From an uncultured Clostridia bacterium (GTDB taxonomy: Bacteria > Bacillota > Clostridia > Christensenellales > Borkfalkiaceae): a stretch of DNA of 64,000 bases. A program made the position numbers and the translations under genes. Every line of letters starts with the position of its first letter. The first letter of the stretch is position 1. Location of the stretch: NCBI GenBank assembly GCA_944342025.1, contig CALVMD010000001.1, positions 62,001 through 126,000 on the forward strand. Direction: 5' to 3'. The notes under the pieces were generated by a model that searched no databases, was not told the origin of the DNA, and worked only from the letters and a program-made list of their open reading frames with translations. Shown here in pieces: positions 42,110-50,869 of this stretch.

Positions 42110-42310
42110 ATGAACTGTTTCGGAACTTTCGGCAACAACACGTGCCTTTGGCTTCTCATCATATTGCTCATCCTCTGTTTCTGCGGAAACGGGGTGCTCG
42201 ACGGCATTCTGAACAACTGCTATACGCCTCTCATCCTTGCCGCAGCGTACTGCGTCATCAAAAAGGGCGGACTGTGCAATATTTTCGGTTCGGGCTGCGG
42301 CTGTAAATAG
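42110..42310 (+). CDS. Small cysteine-containing hydrophobic protein
   Basis: 66 aa. One or two membrane-type segments (CLWLLIILLILCFC, then TPLILAAAYCVI) and a C-terminal GLCNIFGSGCGCK. The ribosome-binding site is AGGAGG before the ATG at 42110. Small hydrophobic Cys-rich proteins of this type are common in Clostridia, often near spore or envelope genes, without known function. Confidence 0.7.
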   Translation: MNCFGTFGNNTCLWLLIILLILCFCGNGVLDGILNNCYTPLILAAAYCVIKKGGLCNIFGSGCGCK

Positions 42311-42330
42311 ACCGTCTCTCCGCCCACTTC

Positions 42331-42369
42331 AAAGCGGACCGCGCATACGCGCGGTCCGCTTTCTCTTTT
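42331..42369 (+). terminator. Intrinsic terminator between convergent genes
   Basis: Perfect 14-bp stem AAAGCGGACCGCGC / GCGCGGTCCGCTTT with loop ATAC, then CTCTTTT. Confidence 0.85.
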
Positions 42370-42372
42370 CCG

Positions 42373-42912
42373 TCATTTATTTTGCGCCCTTTCCAAAAGC
42401 AGCCGCTGCACCGCTACGATCGTTTTGGCGTCTCTGATCTCCCCTCGTTCGATCATTTCCCCTATTTTGCCGAGAGGAAAAAAGGCGGACGTCAGATACT
42501 CCCCGTCATCCAAATGGACATGCCCCTCGCGCACGCCGACAGCGCGGTAAATATAGATTTTTTCGTTCGTATAGCCGGGCGTCGGATAAATTATGTAAAG
42601 AAGTTCGGTTTTTTCGGGAATGAACCCCGCCTCTTCTTCCAGCTCGCGCGCGGCAGTCACGGCGGGATCCTCTCCCTTTTCCAGTTTGCCCGCGGGGATC
42701 TCCCACAGCTCTTCGCCGTAAGCATAGCGGAACTGCCGAACGAGAAGGACCTGTCCGTCCCGTTCATACAGGACGCTCGCGCCGCCGCCATGTTCGACGA
42801 CTTCGCGTTTACACGGCCTTCCGTCGGGCAAAAGCGCGTCGTCGCAGCGGAGATTTACGATCTTTCCCGTATAAATATAATTTTTTCTGACCGTCTTTTC
42901 TTCCAGATTCAT
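42373..42912 (-). CDS. Nudix hydrolase, ADP-ribose pyrophosphatase type
   Basis: 179 aa. Complete Nudix box GKLEKGEDPAVTAARELEEEAGF. The preceding VLYERDGQVLLVRQFRYAYGEELWEIPAG is typical of NudF/ADP-ribose pyrophosphatases, which cut ADP-ribose to AMP and ribose-5-phosphate. The start at 42912 overlaps the stop of the upstream gene by 4 bp; the longer frame upstream is a shadow. Confidence 0.9.
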   Translation of the reverse strand: MNLEEKTVRKNYIYTGKIVNLRCDDALLPDGRPCKREVVEHGGGASVLYERDGQVLLVRQFRYAYGEELWEIPAGKLEKGEDPAVTAARELEEEAGFIPEKTELLYIIYPTPGYTNEKIYIYRAVGVREGHVHLDDGEYLTSAFFPLGKIGEMIERGEIRDAKTIVAVQRLLLERAQNK

Positions 42913-43625
42913 GCCAGCGCCTCCGGATCTCCGTATTTTTTCATGACGACTTTCAGGTCGGCGCACTGCCAGTGCGCCGACTCGCAAAAACAGCGGTAAC
43001 CGCAAAGAAGGGCCGCCACCACTCTGCCGTCGCCGCTTTCCGCAAGATCGGACAACGCATTGAGCAAGACGAGCGCATCCACTTTCCGCGCATCGGGAAG
43101 GCGGGAGGAATAAACGCGTTTGCGCTCGGCGGAGACAAAGGCGGACAGTTCCTCCCTGCCGCTCCGCACCCGCGGACGGGGCGAAATCAGCTTGCCGTCC
43201 CGAAACATTGTGCGCACCGCATTGCGGAACGGTTTGATGACCTGATTGGTAAAAGCATAAAAGCTGCCGTAAACGCTGCCGTCTTCGTAAAAATACTCCT
43301 GCAAAAACGCGCCGAGATCGATGCGTCCCGAATCGAAATCGATCAGCAGGCAAAACACGAACGCGAGCCGCTCTCCGACGTCTTCGGGGAACAGCAGCTT
43401 GCGCTTGTTCGACGTACCCTCCGGCCGGTAATTCATGTATTTTTCGCATGCGGCGGGATAATCGAAATTCTTCGTCAGTTCGCGGAAAAATGCATAAAGA
43501 AGGTCGCTCGTGGCGATCGATTTGAGAAGGTCGCTGATCTTCGTATCGGCAATGATGAACTTAGACTGCATTACTTCATCGCATTTTTCCAGGAAAAGAT
43601 CGATCTGTCGTCTGTCCGTATCCAT
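42909..43625 (-). CDS. Conserved hypothetical protein
   Basis: 238 aa, soluble. The opening is acidic and helical, followed by SDLLYAFFRELTKNFDYPAACEKYMNYRP. The middle is DVGERLAFVFCLLIDFDSGRIDLGAFLQEYFY, and the C-terminal half has leucine-rich helices (DALVLLNALSDLAESGDGRVVAALL) and three cysteines. I do not recognise a named family. It is translationally coupled to the Nudix gene (ATGA overlap at 42909-42912). Confidence 0.75.
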   Translation of the reverse strand: MDTDRRQIDLFLEKCDEVMQSKFIIADTKISDLLKSIATSDLLYAFFRELTKNFDYPAACEKYMNYRPEGTSNKRKLLFPEDVGERLAFVFCLLIDFDSGRIDLGAFLQEYFYEDGSVYGSFYAFTNQVIKPFRNAVRTMFRDGKLISPRPRVRSGREELSAFVSAERKRVYSSRLPDARKVDALVLLNALSDLAESGDGRVVAALLCGYRCFCESAHWQCADLKVVMKKYGDPEALA

Positions 43626-43675
43626 TTGCGGTCTCCTTTCTGTGCATTTTTGATAACTTTTTCTTTTCGCGTATC

Positions 43676-43704
43676 ATTATAGCACAAATTTGTTTTTTTA
43701 TTAA
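43676..43704 (-). promoter_or_regulatory. Promoter of the hypothetical/Nudix pair
   Basis: Minus strand TATAAT (43676-43681) with a weak -35 TTAATA (43699-43704) at 17 bp; TG-rich spacer end. Confidence 0.55.
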
Positions 43705-43723
43705 CTTATTTTCGGGAAATATC

Positions 43724-43752
43724 TTGATTTTCGGATTTTTTTTATGTATAAT
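43724..43752 (+). promoter_or_regulatory. Sigma-A promoter of the HPr-like gene
   Basis: TTGATT (43724-43729), 17-bp spacer, TATAAT (43747-43752), 31 bp before the start. Confidence 0.8.
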
Positions 43753-43783
43753 ATAGAAAACTAAACTTGGAGGTTTATTTTTT

Positions 43784-44008
43784 ATGAAATCCGTTAAAAT
43801 TTCTCTTCAGATGGCGCAGAACGTAAAAGACTTCGTCAAAGTCGTTCAGGACTATCCTTATGAGATCGACCTCAAGAGCGACAAATACGTCGTCGACGCG
43901 AAATCCATTCTCGGTATTTTCAGCCTCGATCTTTCCAAGCCGTTGGTCGTAGAAATTCATTCGGACAACTGCGACGATCTTCTCGAAGCGCTCAAAAAAT
44001 TCGCATAA
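43784..44008 (+). CDS. HPr-family protein lacking the phosphorylatable histidine
   Basis: 74 aa, HPr fold and length. The Ser46 region is conserved (VVDAKSILGIFSLDLSKP, Ser41 here), but the His15 site (normally GLHARPA) reads QMAQNVKDF, with no His. So it cannot act in PTS phosphotransfer, though HPr-kinase-type serine phosphorylation is possible, as in Crh. TTGGAGG precedes the ATG. Confidence 0.85.
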   Translation: MKSVKISLQMAQNVKDFVKVVQDYPYEIDLKSDKYVVDAKSILGIFSLDLSKPLVVEIHSDNCDDLLEALKKFA

Positions 44009-44118
44009 CGCGATCTTTACACCACTGACACATGACCGGGCAAACGATCCGCTTTTGCACAAAAGCGGATTTTTTGTCCGTACGGAACATTCACACGCGA
44101 GCAGACGAGGGGCCGCCC

Positions 44119-44643
44119 ATGCAGATCCAAGGAGAAACGTTCGTCAACAAATTAATATTGCTCTTTGTCTTCGACAAAATGGAGAGCGCTCTGTCCGAAC
44201 GCACGTTGGTCGACATGTGTTCGACCAGCAACGACTGGATCAATTACATGGACTGCGTAATGATCATCGGTCAATTGCTGGAAGACGGATTTATCTGCAC
44301 GGTGGAGACGAACGACGACACCCTCTATACCATCACGCCCGACGGGCGAAGCTGTCTCGCAAATTTTTATATCAATATCCCGAAAAGCACGAGAGAAGAA
44401 ATTTCGGTATTCGTAAAAAACAACAGCGCCCGCTACCGCAATCGGCAGGAATGCAAATCGGATTATTATCAGAATAAAGACGGCACCTATACCGTTTTTC
44501 TGCGCATCCTCGCCCCCGCGCAGCCGATGCTGGAACTGAAATTCGTCGTCCCCGACAGAAAGACGGCGCAGAACATTTATAAAAAATGGGAGCTGAAGGC
44601 CGCCGACGTGTATGCGGTCATTTACGAAAATCTGGTAGATTAA
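44119..44643 (+). CDS. DUF4364 family protein
   Basis: 174 aa. The N-terminal half looks like a winged helix (NKLILLFVFDKMESALSERTLVDMCSTSNDWINYMDCVMIIGQLLEDGFI..YTITPDGR), followed by a mixed domain with DGTYTVFLRI. This is the layout of the Clostridia-specific DUF4364. Some members are thought to be transcription-related, but the function is not established. Start at 44119 behind GAGGGG. Confidence 0.85.
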   Translation: MQIQGETFVNKLILLFVFDKMESALSERTLVDMCSTSNDWINYMDCVMIIGQLLEDGFICTVETNDDTLYTITPDGRSCLANFYINIPKSTREEISVFVKNNSARYRNRQECKSDYYQNKDGTYTVFLRILAPAQPMLELKFVVPDRKTAQNIYKKWELKAADVYAVIYENLVD

Positions 44644-44667
44644 CTATATTGAGGTGATCGGAAAAAT

Positions 44668-44934
44668 ATGTTTACTTACAACACGAAAGGAACTTGTTCG
44701 CGCCAGATCATATTTGACGTGGACGAAGAAAATAAGGTGCACAACGTGAAATTTATCGGCGGCTGCGGCGGCAACCTGCAGGGCATTTCGCGCTTGGTCG
44801 AAGGCAAGACCTTGGACGAGATCGAAAGCACGCTGAAAGGCATCAAATGCAGGAACAATACTTCCTGCCCCGACCAGCTGGCAAGCGCGGTGAGAGCATA
44901 CCGCGACCGCGAAGCAAAGGCGCCGAAAAACTGA
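44668..44934 (+). CDS. TSCPD-domain protein (TIGR03905 family)
   Basis: 88 aa. Matches the small TSCPD proteins of Firmicutes: YNTKGTCSRQIIFDVDEENKVHNVKFIGGCGGNLQGISRLVEGK..IKCRNNTSCPDQLASAV. The same domain ends class II ribonucleotide reductases. The three conserved Cys (CS, GGCGG, TSCPDQL) are present. Role unknown. Follows DUF4364 by 24 bp. Confidence 0.92.
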   Translation: MFTYNTKGTCSRQIIFDVDEENKVHNVKFIGGCGGNLQGISRLVEGKTLDEIESTLKGIKCRNNTSCPDQLASAVRAYRDREAKAPKN

Positions 44935-44959
44935 ATCTGCAAAATTAAGTCCCGAAAGA

Positions 44960-44985
44960 GGCGAGCCGTCGGCTCGCCCCTTTTT
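44960..44985 (+). terminator. Terminator after the TSCPD gene
   Basis: GGCGAGCC-GTC-GGCTCGCC stem followed by CCTTTTTC. Confidence 0.88.
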
Positions 44986-45004
44986 CATTTGCGCACCGCC
45001 CCCC

Positions 45005-45054
45005 GAAAAAGAGCCGCGCCCCGAACGGTAAACTTTTCGGGATGCGGCTCTTTA
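45005..45054 (-). terminator. Terminator of the DUF5677-like gene
   Basis: AAAGAGCCGC / GCGGCTCTTT outer stem (45008-45017 with 45044-45053) with inner CCCCGAA/TTCGGG pairing, then T's leftward. Confidence 0.8.
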
Positions 45055-45082
45055 TAAACGCAGTTGTTTTTCGCCCGTGCGG

Positions 45083-46219
45083 TCATTGAATGCCGGGCGC
45101 TCTTCTCTCGACGTACTTGACCGCCACGACGCGGTTATTCCGGTCGATCATTTTGAGATACCCGTCGATATTGGCCGCATAACCGTCGCACTCTCCGGGT
45201 TTTAGCGAACTTGCCCTGTACCGCGACACGTAGTTTTTGATCTCCCCGACAAGATTGACGAGCGACTTATACAATTCAAACACGGTGAATTTATAAAACT
45301 TGTCGTCCCGTATGGCGACGACCCATGCGGACGGGTGCAGGATCTTGCTCGCGCTCGCGTACGCCGCGTGGCGCGCCGTAAGCCCCGCCGCCTTCTGTAA
45401 ACCGTCCTTAAAATTGAGGCGATACTCCTTACCCATCCCCTCGCGGAACCCGGGCACATGCAGAAGCCAGCCGTAATTGACGAAGGCGTTGCGCTCTTTC
45501 ACGCCGAACGTCTTGCACTCCTCCGCGAGCCTTTCCTGCAATTTGTCGGCGTTGGGGTTCCCTTCCATGTTAAGGTATTCCATATGCTTGACATAGTGGA
45601 AAAAAAGTTCGTCGTCTCCCTTCCCCAATACGGTAAGCACGCACTCCAATTCGTGCAGGTGGCGCCATAAAATGACCGCGTCGCAGCTGTTTCCCGCGGC
45701 GAGAAGGCTGACGACGCTCTTGATGGTCACGAGCGCCTTTTTGAACAGGTTGTTCATCCCGTTCATGCGCGGATCGCCGCCCTTGATGCTGCCGAGGACG
45801 TACAGCGAAAAACTGCACGCCATGTTGTATGCGGCGATCTCGGGAGAATATTCGGATGTGTTGGACTTCTTTTCTACATTCAGATGCTCGTTGATGACGA
45901 TGTAGACGGCGACGTCGCGCACGAGGCACTCCCTGTACGCCGCGTCCGCTTCCAGTTTCCGCACGACTTCCGGCGGAAGATGAGACGTATGAAAAATATG
46001 GTAATAGAAGATGTAGCTCACGATCTCGTCGAGGCGCGCCCCGTCCAGCTCGCGCAATCGGATCTTGCGCTTTTTCAGCTCTTCGAGATACCGCTCTTTG
46101 ACCTTGGCGTACATCTCGGATATAAATTCGGGAACAACGACGCTCCCCGTCACGCGCGTCAAACGCGACAACTGCGCTTTGAAAATGCGCGACTCCATTT
46201 CGTCGATAAAATTTGGCAT
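45083..46219 (-). CDS. DUF5677-like protein
   Basis: 378 aa, mostly helical, no membrane segments. The block ALVTIKSVVSLLAAGNSCDAVILWRHLHELECVLTVL..DELFFHYVKHMEY resembles DUF5677 proteins (R-x-LHE and YxxH patterns). A later YASASKILHPSAWVV adds the typical conserved His. The function of the family is not known. Single gene with its own terminator. Confidence 0.65.
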   Translation of the reverse strand: MPNFIDEMESRIFKAQLSRLTRVTGSVVVPEFISEMYAKVKERYLEELKKRKIRLRELDGARLDEIVSYIFYYHIFHTSHLPPEVVRKLEADAAYRECLVRDVAVYIVINEHLNVEKKSNTSEYSPEIAAYNMACSFSLYVLGSIKGGDPRMNGMNNLFKKALVTIKSVVSLLAAGNSCDAVILWRHLHELECVLTVLGKGDDELFFHYVKHMEYLNMEGNPNADKLQERLAEECKTFGVKERNAFVNYGWLLHVPGFREGMGKEYRLNFKDGLQKAAGLTARHAAYASASKILHPSAWVVAIRDDKFYKFTVFELYKSLVNLVGEIKNYVSRYRASSLKPGECDGYAANIDGYLKMIDRNNRVVAVKYVERRAPGIQ

Positions 46220-46305
46220 AACCGCTCCTTTTTCCTCCCTATTATACTACCGGCGGCGGAAAAAAGCAAGAAAGTGGACCGCGGACCGAAATTTTTCAGC
46301 AAACG

Positions 46306-46334
46306 TTGACAATGCGGCGCTCCCGTTGTATAAT
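46306..46334 (+). promoter_or_regulatory. Perfect consensus sigma-A promoter
   Basis: TTGACA (46306-46311), 17-bp spacer, TATAAT (46329-46334), for the aldo/keto reductase gene. Confidence 0.9.
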
Positions 46335-46362
46335 GAAAGAAAAACGAAGGAGTATTATTTTT

Positions 46363-47337
46363 ATGCAATATCGCAATCTCGGCAAATGGGGACTGAAAGT
46401 CAGCGAGATCGCCCTGGGGAGCTGGATGACCGACCTTTCGGGATCGGCCGCCTCCGACACGGCAAGGCAGACGATCCGCGCCGCTTATGACGCGGGAGTC
46501 AACTTTTTCGACTGCGCCGACGCTTACAGCGGCGGCGAAGCAGAAAAATTTTTGGGCAAGGCGCTCCGCGAATATCCGCGCAGCTCTTACGTGGTCTCGT
46601 CCAAAGTCTTTTTCCCCATGGGGCCGGGCGCAAACGACTGGGGCCTTTCCAGAAAACATATCGTAGAACAGCTGGACAGATCGCTCAAAAACATGGGGCT
46701 GGACTACCTGGACATGTATTTCTGCCACCGCCCCGACCCGACCACGCCGATCGAAGAGACCATGCAGACGCTCTCGGACATGGTTGCCGCGGGCAAGATC
46801 CTCTATTACGGCGTCAGCGAATGGACGCCCGTGCAGATCACGGAGGCGGTCGCCGTGACGAAAGAATTGCATCTTCGCCCCATGAACGTCATTCAGCCGC
46901 AATACAATATGGCGGACAGGTATATCGAAGACGAGATCGTCGGGATCTGCGAACGCAACGGCATCGGGATCGTGCCCTTCTCACCCCTCGCGCAGGGTCT
47001 TCTGACGGGCAAATATCGCAAGGGCGTGCCGCTGCCCGCGGGTTCCCGCGCGACCCATCAGGCGGACAAACAGATCAACAATCTCCTGACCGACGAAAAT
47101 CTGGACAAGGTGGAAAAGCTGTCGGCGATCGCCGAACGCCTGGGCGTGAGCATGTCCGTACTCGCCCTCGCATGGATCCTGCGGCTGAAGCAGATCTCTT
47201 CCGTCATCACGGGCGCATCCCGCCCCGAGCAGCTGGAAGCGAACGTTGCCGCAAGCGGACTGAAACTGGACGACGCGACTTTGAAAGAAATAGACGGAAT
47301 TTTAGCTTACAAACCTTTCGTCCGCAGGATCGGCTGA
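46363..47337 (+). CDS. Aldo/keto reductase, Kv-beta/YghZ-like
   Basis: 324 aa. NADPH-dependent oxidoreductase with a TIM barrel. Catalytic residues appear in FFDCADAYSGGEAEKFLG (Asp, Tyr), SSKVFF (Lys) and YFCHRPD (His). The closeness to voltage-gated K-channel beta subunits shows in LSRKHIVEQLDRSLKNMGLDYLDMYFCHRPD and FSPLAQGLLTGKY. The start at 46363 has AAGGAG upstream. Substrate unknown. Confidence 0.92.
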   Translation: MQYRNLGKWGLKVSEIALGSWMTDLSGSAASDTARQTIRAAYDAGVNFFDCADAYSGGEAEKFLGKALREYPRSSYVVSSKVFFPMGPGANDWGLSRKHIVEQLDRSLKNMGLDYLDMYFCHRPDPTTPIEETMQTLSDMVAAGKILYYGVSEWTPVQITEAVAVTKELHLRPMNVIQPQYNMADRYIEDEIVGICERNGIGIVPFSPLAQGLLTGKYRKGVPLPAGSRATHQADKQINNLLTDENLDKVEKLSAIAERLGVSMSVLALAWILRLKQISSVITGASRPEQLEANVAASGLKLDDATLKEIDGILAYKPFVRRIG

Positions 47338-47358
47338 CCGGACACATCCGAAAAACCG

Positions 47359-47398
47359 ACGCGCCCTTTCCCACAAATTCGGGGAAGGGCGCGTTTTT
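47359..47398. terminator. Bidirectional terminator between convergent genes
   Basis: GACGCGCCCTTTCCC / GGGGAAGGGCGCGT stem followed by TTTTTCC on the plus strand. It also serves asnA, whose stop is at 47416. Confidence 0.85.
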
Positions 47399-47415
47399 CC
47401 GTATTGGCACTGTTA

Positions 47416-48399
47416 TCACATGAGCGTTATGTTGTTTTCGCGGCAATATTTTTCCGTCTTCTCATCCCAAACGGAGACCTGCACTTCTCCGATGTGCATC
47501 TTGTTGAGAAGAAACATGGAAAGGCGGGACTGGCCGATGCCGCCCCCCATCGTGAGCGGCATTTCTCCCGCCGCAAGCGCACTGTGGAAGGGACTTTTCA
47601 GCCTCTGTGTGCAATTTTCCGCCTCAAGCTGAGAGACAAGCGACTTTTCGTCCACGCGTATGCCCATAGACGAAACTTCGAACGCGCAGCCCAAAACGGG
47701 ATAATACAGCACGATGTCGCCGTTCAGGGACCAATCGTCGTAGTCGGGTGCGCGGCCGTCGTGCTTGTTTCCCGAACGCAGCCTGCCGCCGATCTGCATG
47801 ATGAACGCAGAGCCGTGTTGCTTCGTGTAGGCGGTCTCGCGCTCTTTCGGCGATTTTTCCGGATACATGTCCTCCAACTCCTGCGTGGTGACAAAAGATA
47901 TGTCTTCGCCGAGATATCTTTCCAAAGCGGGATAAGCGGCACAAAGGGCGTCTTCGGTGCGTCTGAGCGCGCCGTAGATCTTTTTTACCGATTCTTTGAG
48001 GAACTGAATGTTCCTGTCTTCCCTGCCGATGACGACTTCCCAGTCCCATTGATCGACGTAGATCGAATGAAGGTTGTCGGGGATCTCGTCGCGGCGGATG
48101 GCGTTCATGTCGGTATACAGCCCGCTGTATTTTTGGAAACCGTATTTTTTCAGCGCATAGCGTTTCCATTTTGCGAGACTGTGTACGACCTCGACCGTCT
48201 TGCCCGTCGCCTTCATGTCGAAGGACACGGGGCGCTCGACACCGTTCAGATCGTCGTTCAGTCCGCTCTCGCGCGTGACGAAGAGCGGTGCGCTGATGCG
48301 CGTGAGGTTGAGCGCTTCGGAAAGCTCCTTTTCAAACACCGTTTTGAGGTATTTGACCGCTTTTTCCGTCTCGATCAGATCCAATTTCGAACGATACAT
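47416..48399 (-). CDS. asnA: Aspartate-ammonia ligase (asparagine synthetase A)
   Basis: 327 aa. ATP-dependent amidation of aspartate by ammonia. Class II aminoacyl-tRNA-synthetase-like fold: LNLTRISAPLFVTRESGLNDDLNGVERPVSFD near the N-terminus, SIYVDQWDWEVVI, and MTMGGGIGQSRLSMFLL (motif 3 type) near the C-terminus. Full length. It follows a HAD phosphatase gene by 23 bp. Confidence 0.96.
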   Translation of the reverse strand: MYRSKLDLIETEKAVKYLKTVFEKELSEALNLTRISAPLFVTRESGLNDDLNGVERPVSFDMKATGKTVEVVHSLAKWKRYALKKYGFQKYSGLYTDMNAIRRDEIPDNLHSIYVDQWDWEVVIGREDRNIQFLKESVKKIYGALRRTEDALCAAYPALERYLGEDISFVTTQELEDMYPEKSPKERETAYTKQHGSAFIMQIGGRLRSGNKHDGRAPDYDDWSLNGDIVLYYPVLGCAFEVSSMGIRVDEKSLVSQLEAENCTQRLKSPFHSALAAGEMPLTMGGGIGQSRLSMFLLNKMHIGEVQVSVWDEKTEKYCRENNITLM

Positions 48400-48422
48400 A
48401 AAATTATCCCCTTTCGTATAAT

Positions 48423-49100
48423 TTATTGCAGTCCTTCGTTCAGCTCCTGAAAGCCGAAAACGAAAGCGTCCGCCTCCTCTCTGAGGCGTCCGATATTTTT
48501 CTCGGAAGACGGGTCGTACACGGCGATCGTGCGCATACCCGCGCGCTTTGCCGCAAGAAGCGCCGTCAGGCTGTCTTCGAACGCGACGCAGCCTTGCGGC
48601 GGCACGCCCAGGCGCTCTGCAGCCAACAAAAAAATATCGGGATGGCTCTTGTTGCGCTTTACGTCGTCAACCGTAAAAAAACCTTCGAACAGGTCGCAAA
48701 GCCCGCCCGACTTCAAAGCGGGAACAAACAGCTCGGGCGAAGACGCCGTGGCAACGCACATCTTTACGCCCCGCGCATAAAGCGCACGCACAAACTCCGT
48801 CGCTCCCGGTTTGAAGTATTTTCCGCTGCCCTTGGCGGTATATTTCGCAAGGCACATCGCATTCCACTCGGCAATGACATCCTCTTCACGCTCGGCAGGC
48901 AGGTAATTTCCGACCGTAAAAGCGGCAACGTCGCGAAACCCCAGGTGCGCGATGTTTTCCTGATAATTTTCGGGAACGCGCATGCCTCGCTTCGCAAAGA
49001 ACTCTTCATCGATCTCCCGCCAGATCTCCATGCTGTCGATCAGCGTACCGTCCAGATCGAAAACGGCGGCTTCGGCGCATATCCCCTTCCACTCGAACAT
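48423..49100 (-). CDS. HAD-superfamily hydrolase, beta-phosphoglucomutase-like
   Basis: 225 aa. Motif I VFDLDGTLIDS, motif II region CVATASS, Lys of motif III (KRNKSHPDIF), motif IV CVAFEDSLTALLAAKRAGM. The cap is the helical subclass IA type of phosphoglycolate phosphatases and beta-phosphoglucomutases. Substrate unknown. Co-directional with asnA. Confidence 0.9.
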   Translation of the reverse strand: MFEWKGICAEAAVFDLDGTLIDSMEIWREIDEEFFAKRGMRVPENYQENIAHLGFRDVAAFTVGNYLPAEREEDVIAEWNAMCLAKYTAKGSGKYFKPGATEFVRALYARGVKMCVATASSPELFVPALKSGGLCDLFEGFFTVDDVKRNKSHPDIFLLAAERLGVPPQGCVAFEDSLTALLAAKRAGMRTIAVYDPSSEKNIGRLREEADAFVFGFQELNEGLQ

Positions 49101-49166
49101 AGACTATATTTTACCATATTCCCCCCGAAAATGCAACTTTGTTGCGAGCAAAAGACGGCGCGGGAC

Positions 49167-49195
49167 TTGAATTTTCGGCTGATTTGTGGTATGAT
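49167..49195 (+). promoter_or_regulatory. Sigma-A promoter
   Basis: TTGAAT (49167-49172), 17-bp spacer, TATGAT (49190-49195), 30 bp before the next gene. Confidence 0.75.
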
Positions 49196-49225
49196 ATACC
49201 GGAAATAAAGACAAGGATACCGACC

Positions 49226-50131
49226 ATGGCGTTTTTCCGCAAAAAAAGATCTGCGGCCGAAGAAACACCCGCAGAAAACGAACCGCACGAGATCCCTTTG
49301 ACGATCGACTTCGAAACGGAGCCGGGAGAAACGGGCTCGCTTTCTTCTCTTTTTCCCGTTTTGCCGGAATATTCGGAGATCGTCCTGCACGGATGCAAAG
49401 ATCTTCCGCGCGATCTCCCCGTCCCCGATACGGTTTCTCTCCGCACCGCGGAAGAGTCGATCCCCGGCGGCGGCGCCTATACCGTGCGCACATCACGGAA
49501 AGAGAAATTAGACGGTACGCGCGCAGCGGAGCTGTTCGGATACCTTTCCGAAGCGAGAGAGGACGTCCTCTTTTACGGCGCGTCCGAAAAGAAAACTTCG
49601 GGCGGCGGCGCAGATCCTCTGCCCTTAGTCATCAAGGGAGAGCGGGGCGTCCCTTCCCGCATCGCGTATTCAAAAAAACTTGCGCAATTGGGAACGAACA
49701 GCGGCCTTTGCCCGAGATACCGCGAATTGTTCATCCCCCTGCTGTTTGCCGAAAGCGCGGCCTCTCTGCCGCTCGGACTGTGTTCGGACGAAAAAAACGC
49801 CCCGGAAAACGACACGCCGACCGCCGACGGAGTGATTGCTTTGGCAAAGTATTTTGACCGGATCAAACCTTCTTTGGATGCCTCGAAATATCGCTTCGCT
49901 TTTCAATTCGTCTGCGGAGAATTCATTTCCGCCATGGCGCAGGGTGCCTTGACCGGCGACCGTAAACGCATCCGCGAACTCGATGCGCAAATCAAAGAAG
50001 AAAACATGGCGCTGTGGGTAGCTGTCGGCGAAAAATCGCCGTTTCGCTTTATCAAAACGCTGCGCAAAAAAAATTATTCTCTCCCTTTTTACCTGAAAGC
50101 GGCATTGAAAGGGCTGTTCGCCTTTAAATAA
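49226..50131 (+). CDS. Unknown soluble protein
   Basis: 301 aa. The basic start (MAFFRKKRSAAEE) is followed by an acidic, low-complexity stretch to about residue 40, then a mixed fold with EIVLHGCKDLPRDLPVPDTVSLRT. The C-terminal helical half (VIALAKYFDRIKPSLDASKYRFAFQFVCGEFISAMAQG..IRELDAQIKEENM) ends in a basic hydrophobic stretch. No catalytic motif or known domain is visible. Start chosen at 49226 behind AAGGA and the promoter; the frame upstream overlaps the promoter. Confidence 0.7.
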   Translation: MAFFRKKRSAAEETPAENEPHEIPLTIDFETEPGETGSLSSLFPVLPEYSEIVLHGCKDLPRDLPVPDTVSLRTAEESIPGGGAYTVRTSRKEKLDGTRAAELFGYLSEAREDVLFYGASEKKTSGGGADPLPLVIKGERGVPSRIAYSKKLAQLGTNSGLCPRYRELFIPLLFAESAASLPLGLCSDEKNAPENDTPTADGVIALAKYFDRIKPSLDASKYRFAFQFVCGEFISAMAQGALTGDRKRIRELDAQIKEENMALWVAVGEKSPFRFIKTLRKKNYSLPFYLKAALKGLFAFK

Positions 50132-50246
50132 AACAGAAAACGCACCTATTCTCTTCAGGAAAGAACGAAAATACCGCCAAAAACGTTTCTAAACCACGAA
50201 ATATGTAAAAAATTTGCAAAACGGTTTAAAAAATTGGCGGGAACTA

Positions 50247-50275
50247 TTGACATTTGGTCCAAAATAGTTTATTCT
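50247..50275 (+). promoter_or_regulatory. Sigma-A promoter
   Basis: TTGACA (50247-50252), 17-bp spacer, TATTCT (50270-50275), before the Nudix gene. Confidence 0.7.
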
Positions 50276-50328
50276 TAAAAGAAAAGTCAAATTGGCCGCG
50301 CGGGGGCGCGGGCGCAGGGAGAAAGATT

Positions 50329-50823
50329 ATGCATTGCGAAGACTGCGGAAACAAACTCATCTTAAAATTCTGTGAAAACGAAGGGTTGGTACCTTACTGC
50401 GAAAATTGCGGGAAATTTGTGTTCCCGCCCTTCAAAACGGCCGTAAGCATGGCCGTCGTCAACCGGAAACAGGATAAATTTCTCATCGCCAGACACACCA
50501 ACGGCGAATATCTTCTGCTGGCGGGTTATGTAAAAAAAGGCGAATCTGCCGAAAAAACGATCGTCCGAGAGATCAAAGAAGAGACAGGCCTGAACGCGGT
50601 AAAATACAAATATATGAGTTCGCGCTATCACGAACCGCGCAACGTGCTGATGCTTGGGTTTATCGTCGTTGTTTCCGACGGAGAGATCAAGCCGAATACG
50701 GACGAAATAGAAGAGATCGGCTGGTATTCTTACGACGAAGCGCTCGAGCGCATCAGCCACGACTCTACCGCGGAATATTTCCTCAAAAGTGCCGTCGCCG
50801 AGCTCAAACGCAGCAAACTCTGA
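50329..50823 (+). CDS. Zinc-ribbon Nudix hydrolase
   Basis: 164 aa. An N-terminal zinc ribbon (C3-x-x-C6 and C24-x-x-C27) as in NudC-type enzymes, then the Nudix box GYVKKGESAEKTIVREIKEETGL. NudC-like enzymes cut NADH or NAD-capped RNA, but the C-terminal NudC features are not clear, so the substrate remains open. The start at 50329 is set by GGGAGA and the promoter. Confidence 0.88.
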   Translation: MHCEDCGNKLILKFCENEGLVPYCENCGKFVFPPFKTAVSMAVVNRKQDKFLIARHTNGEYLLLAGYVKKGESAEKTIVREIKEETGLNAVKYKYMSSRYHEPRNVLMLGFIVVVSDGEIKPNTDEIEEIGWYSYDEALERISHDSTAEYFLKSAVAELKRSKL

Positions 50824-50833
50824 CCGAACGAAA

Positions 50834-50869
50834 AGCCGCGCGCCCTTTCGGGCGCGCGGCCGTTTCTTT
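50834..50869 (+). terminator. Terminator after the Nudix gene
   Basis: GCCGCGCGCCC / GGGCGCGCGGC stem with loop TTTC, followed by CGTTTCTTT. Confidence 0.85.
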
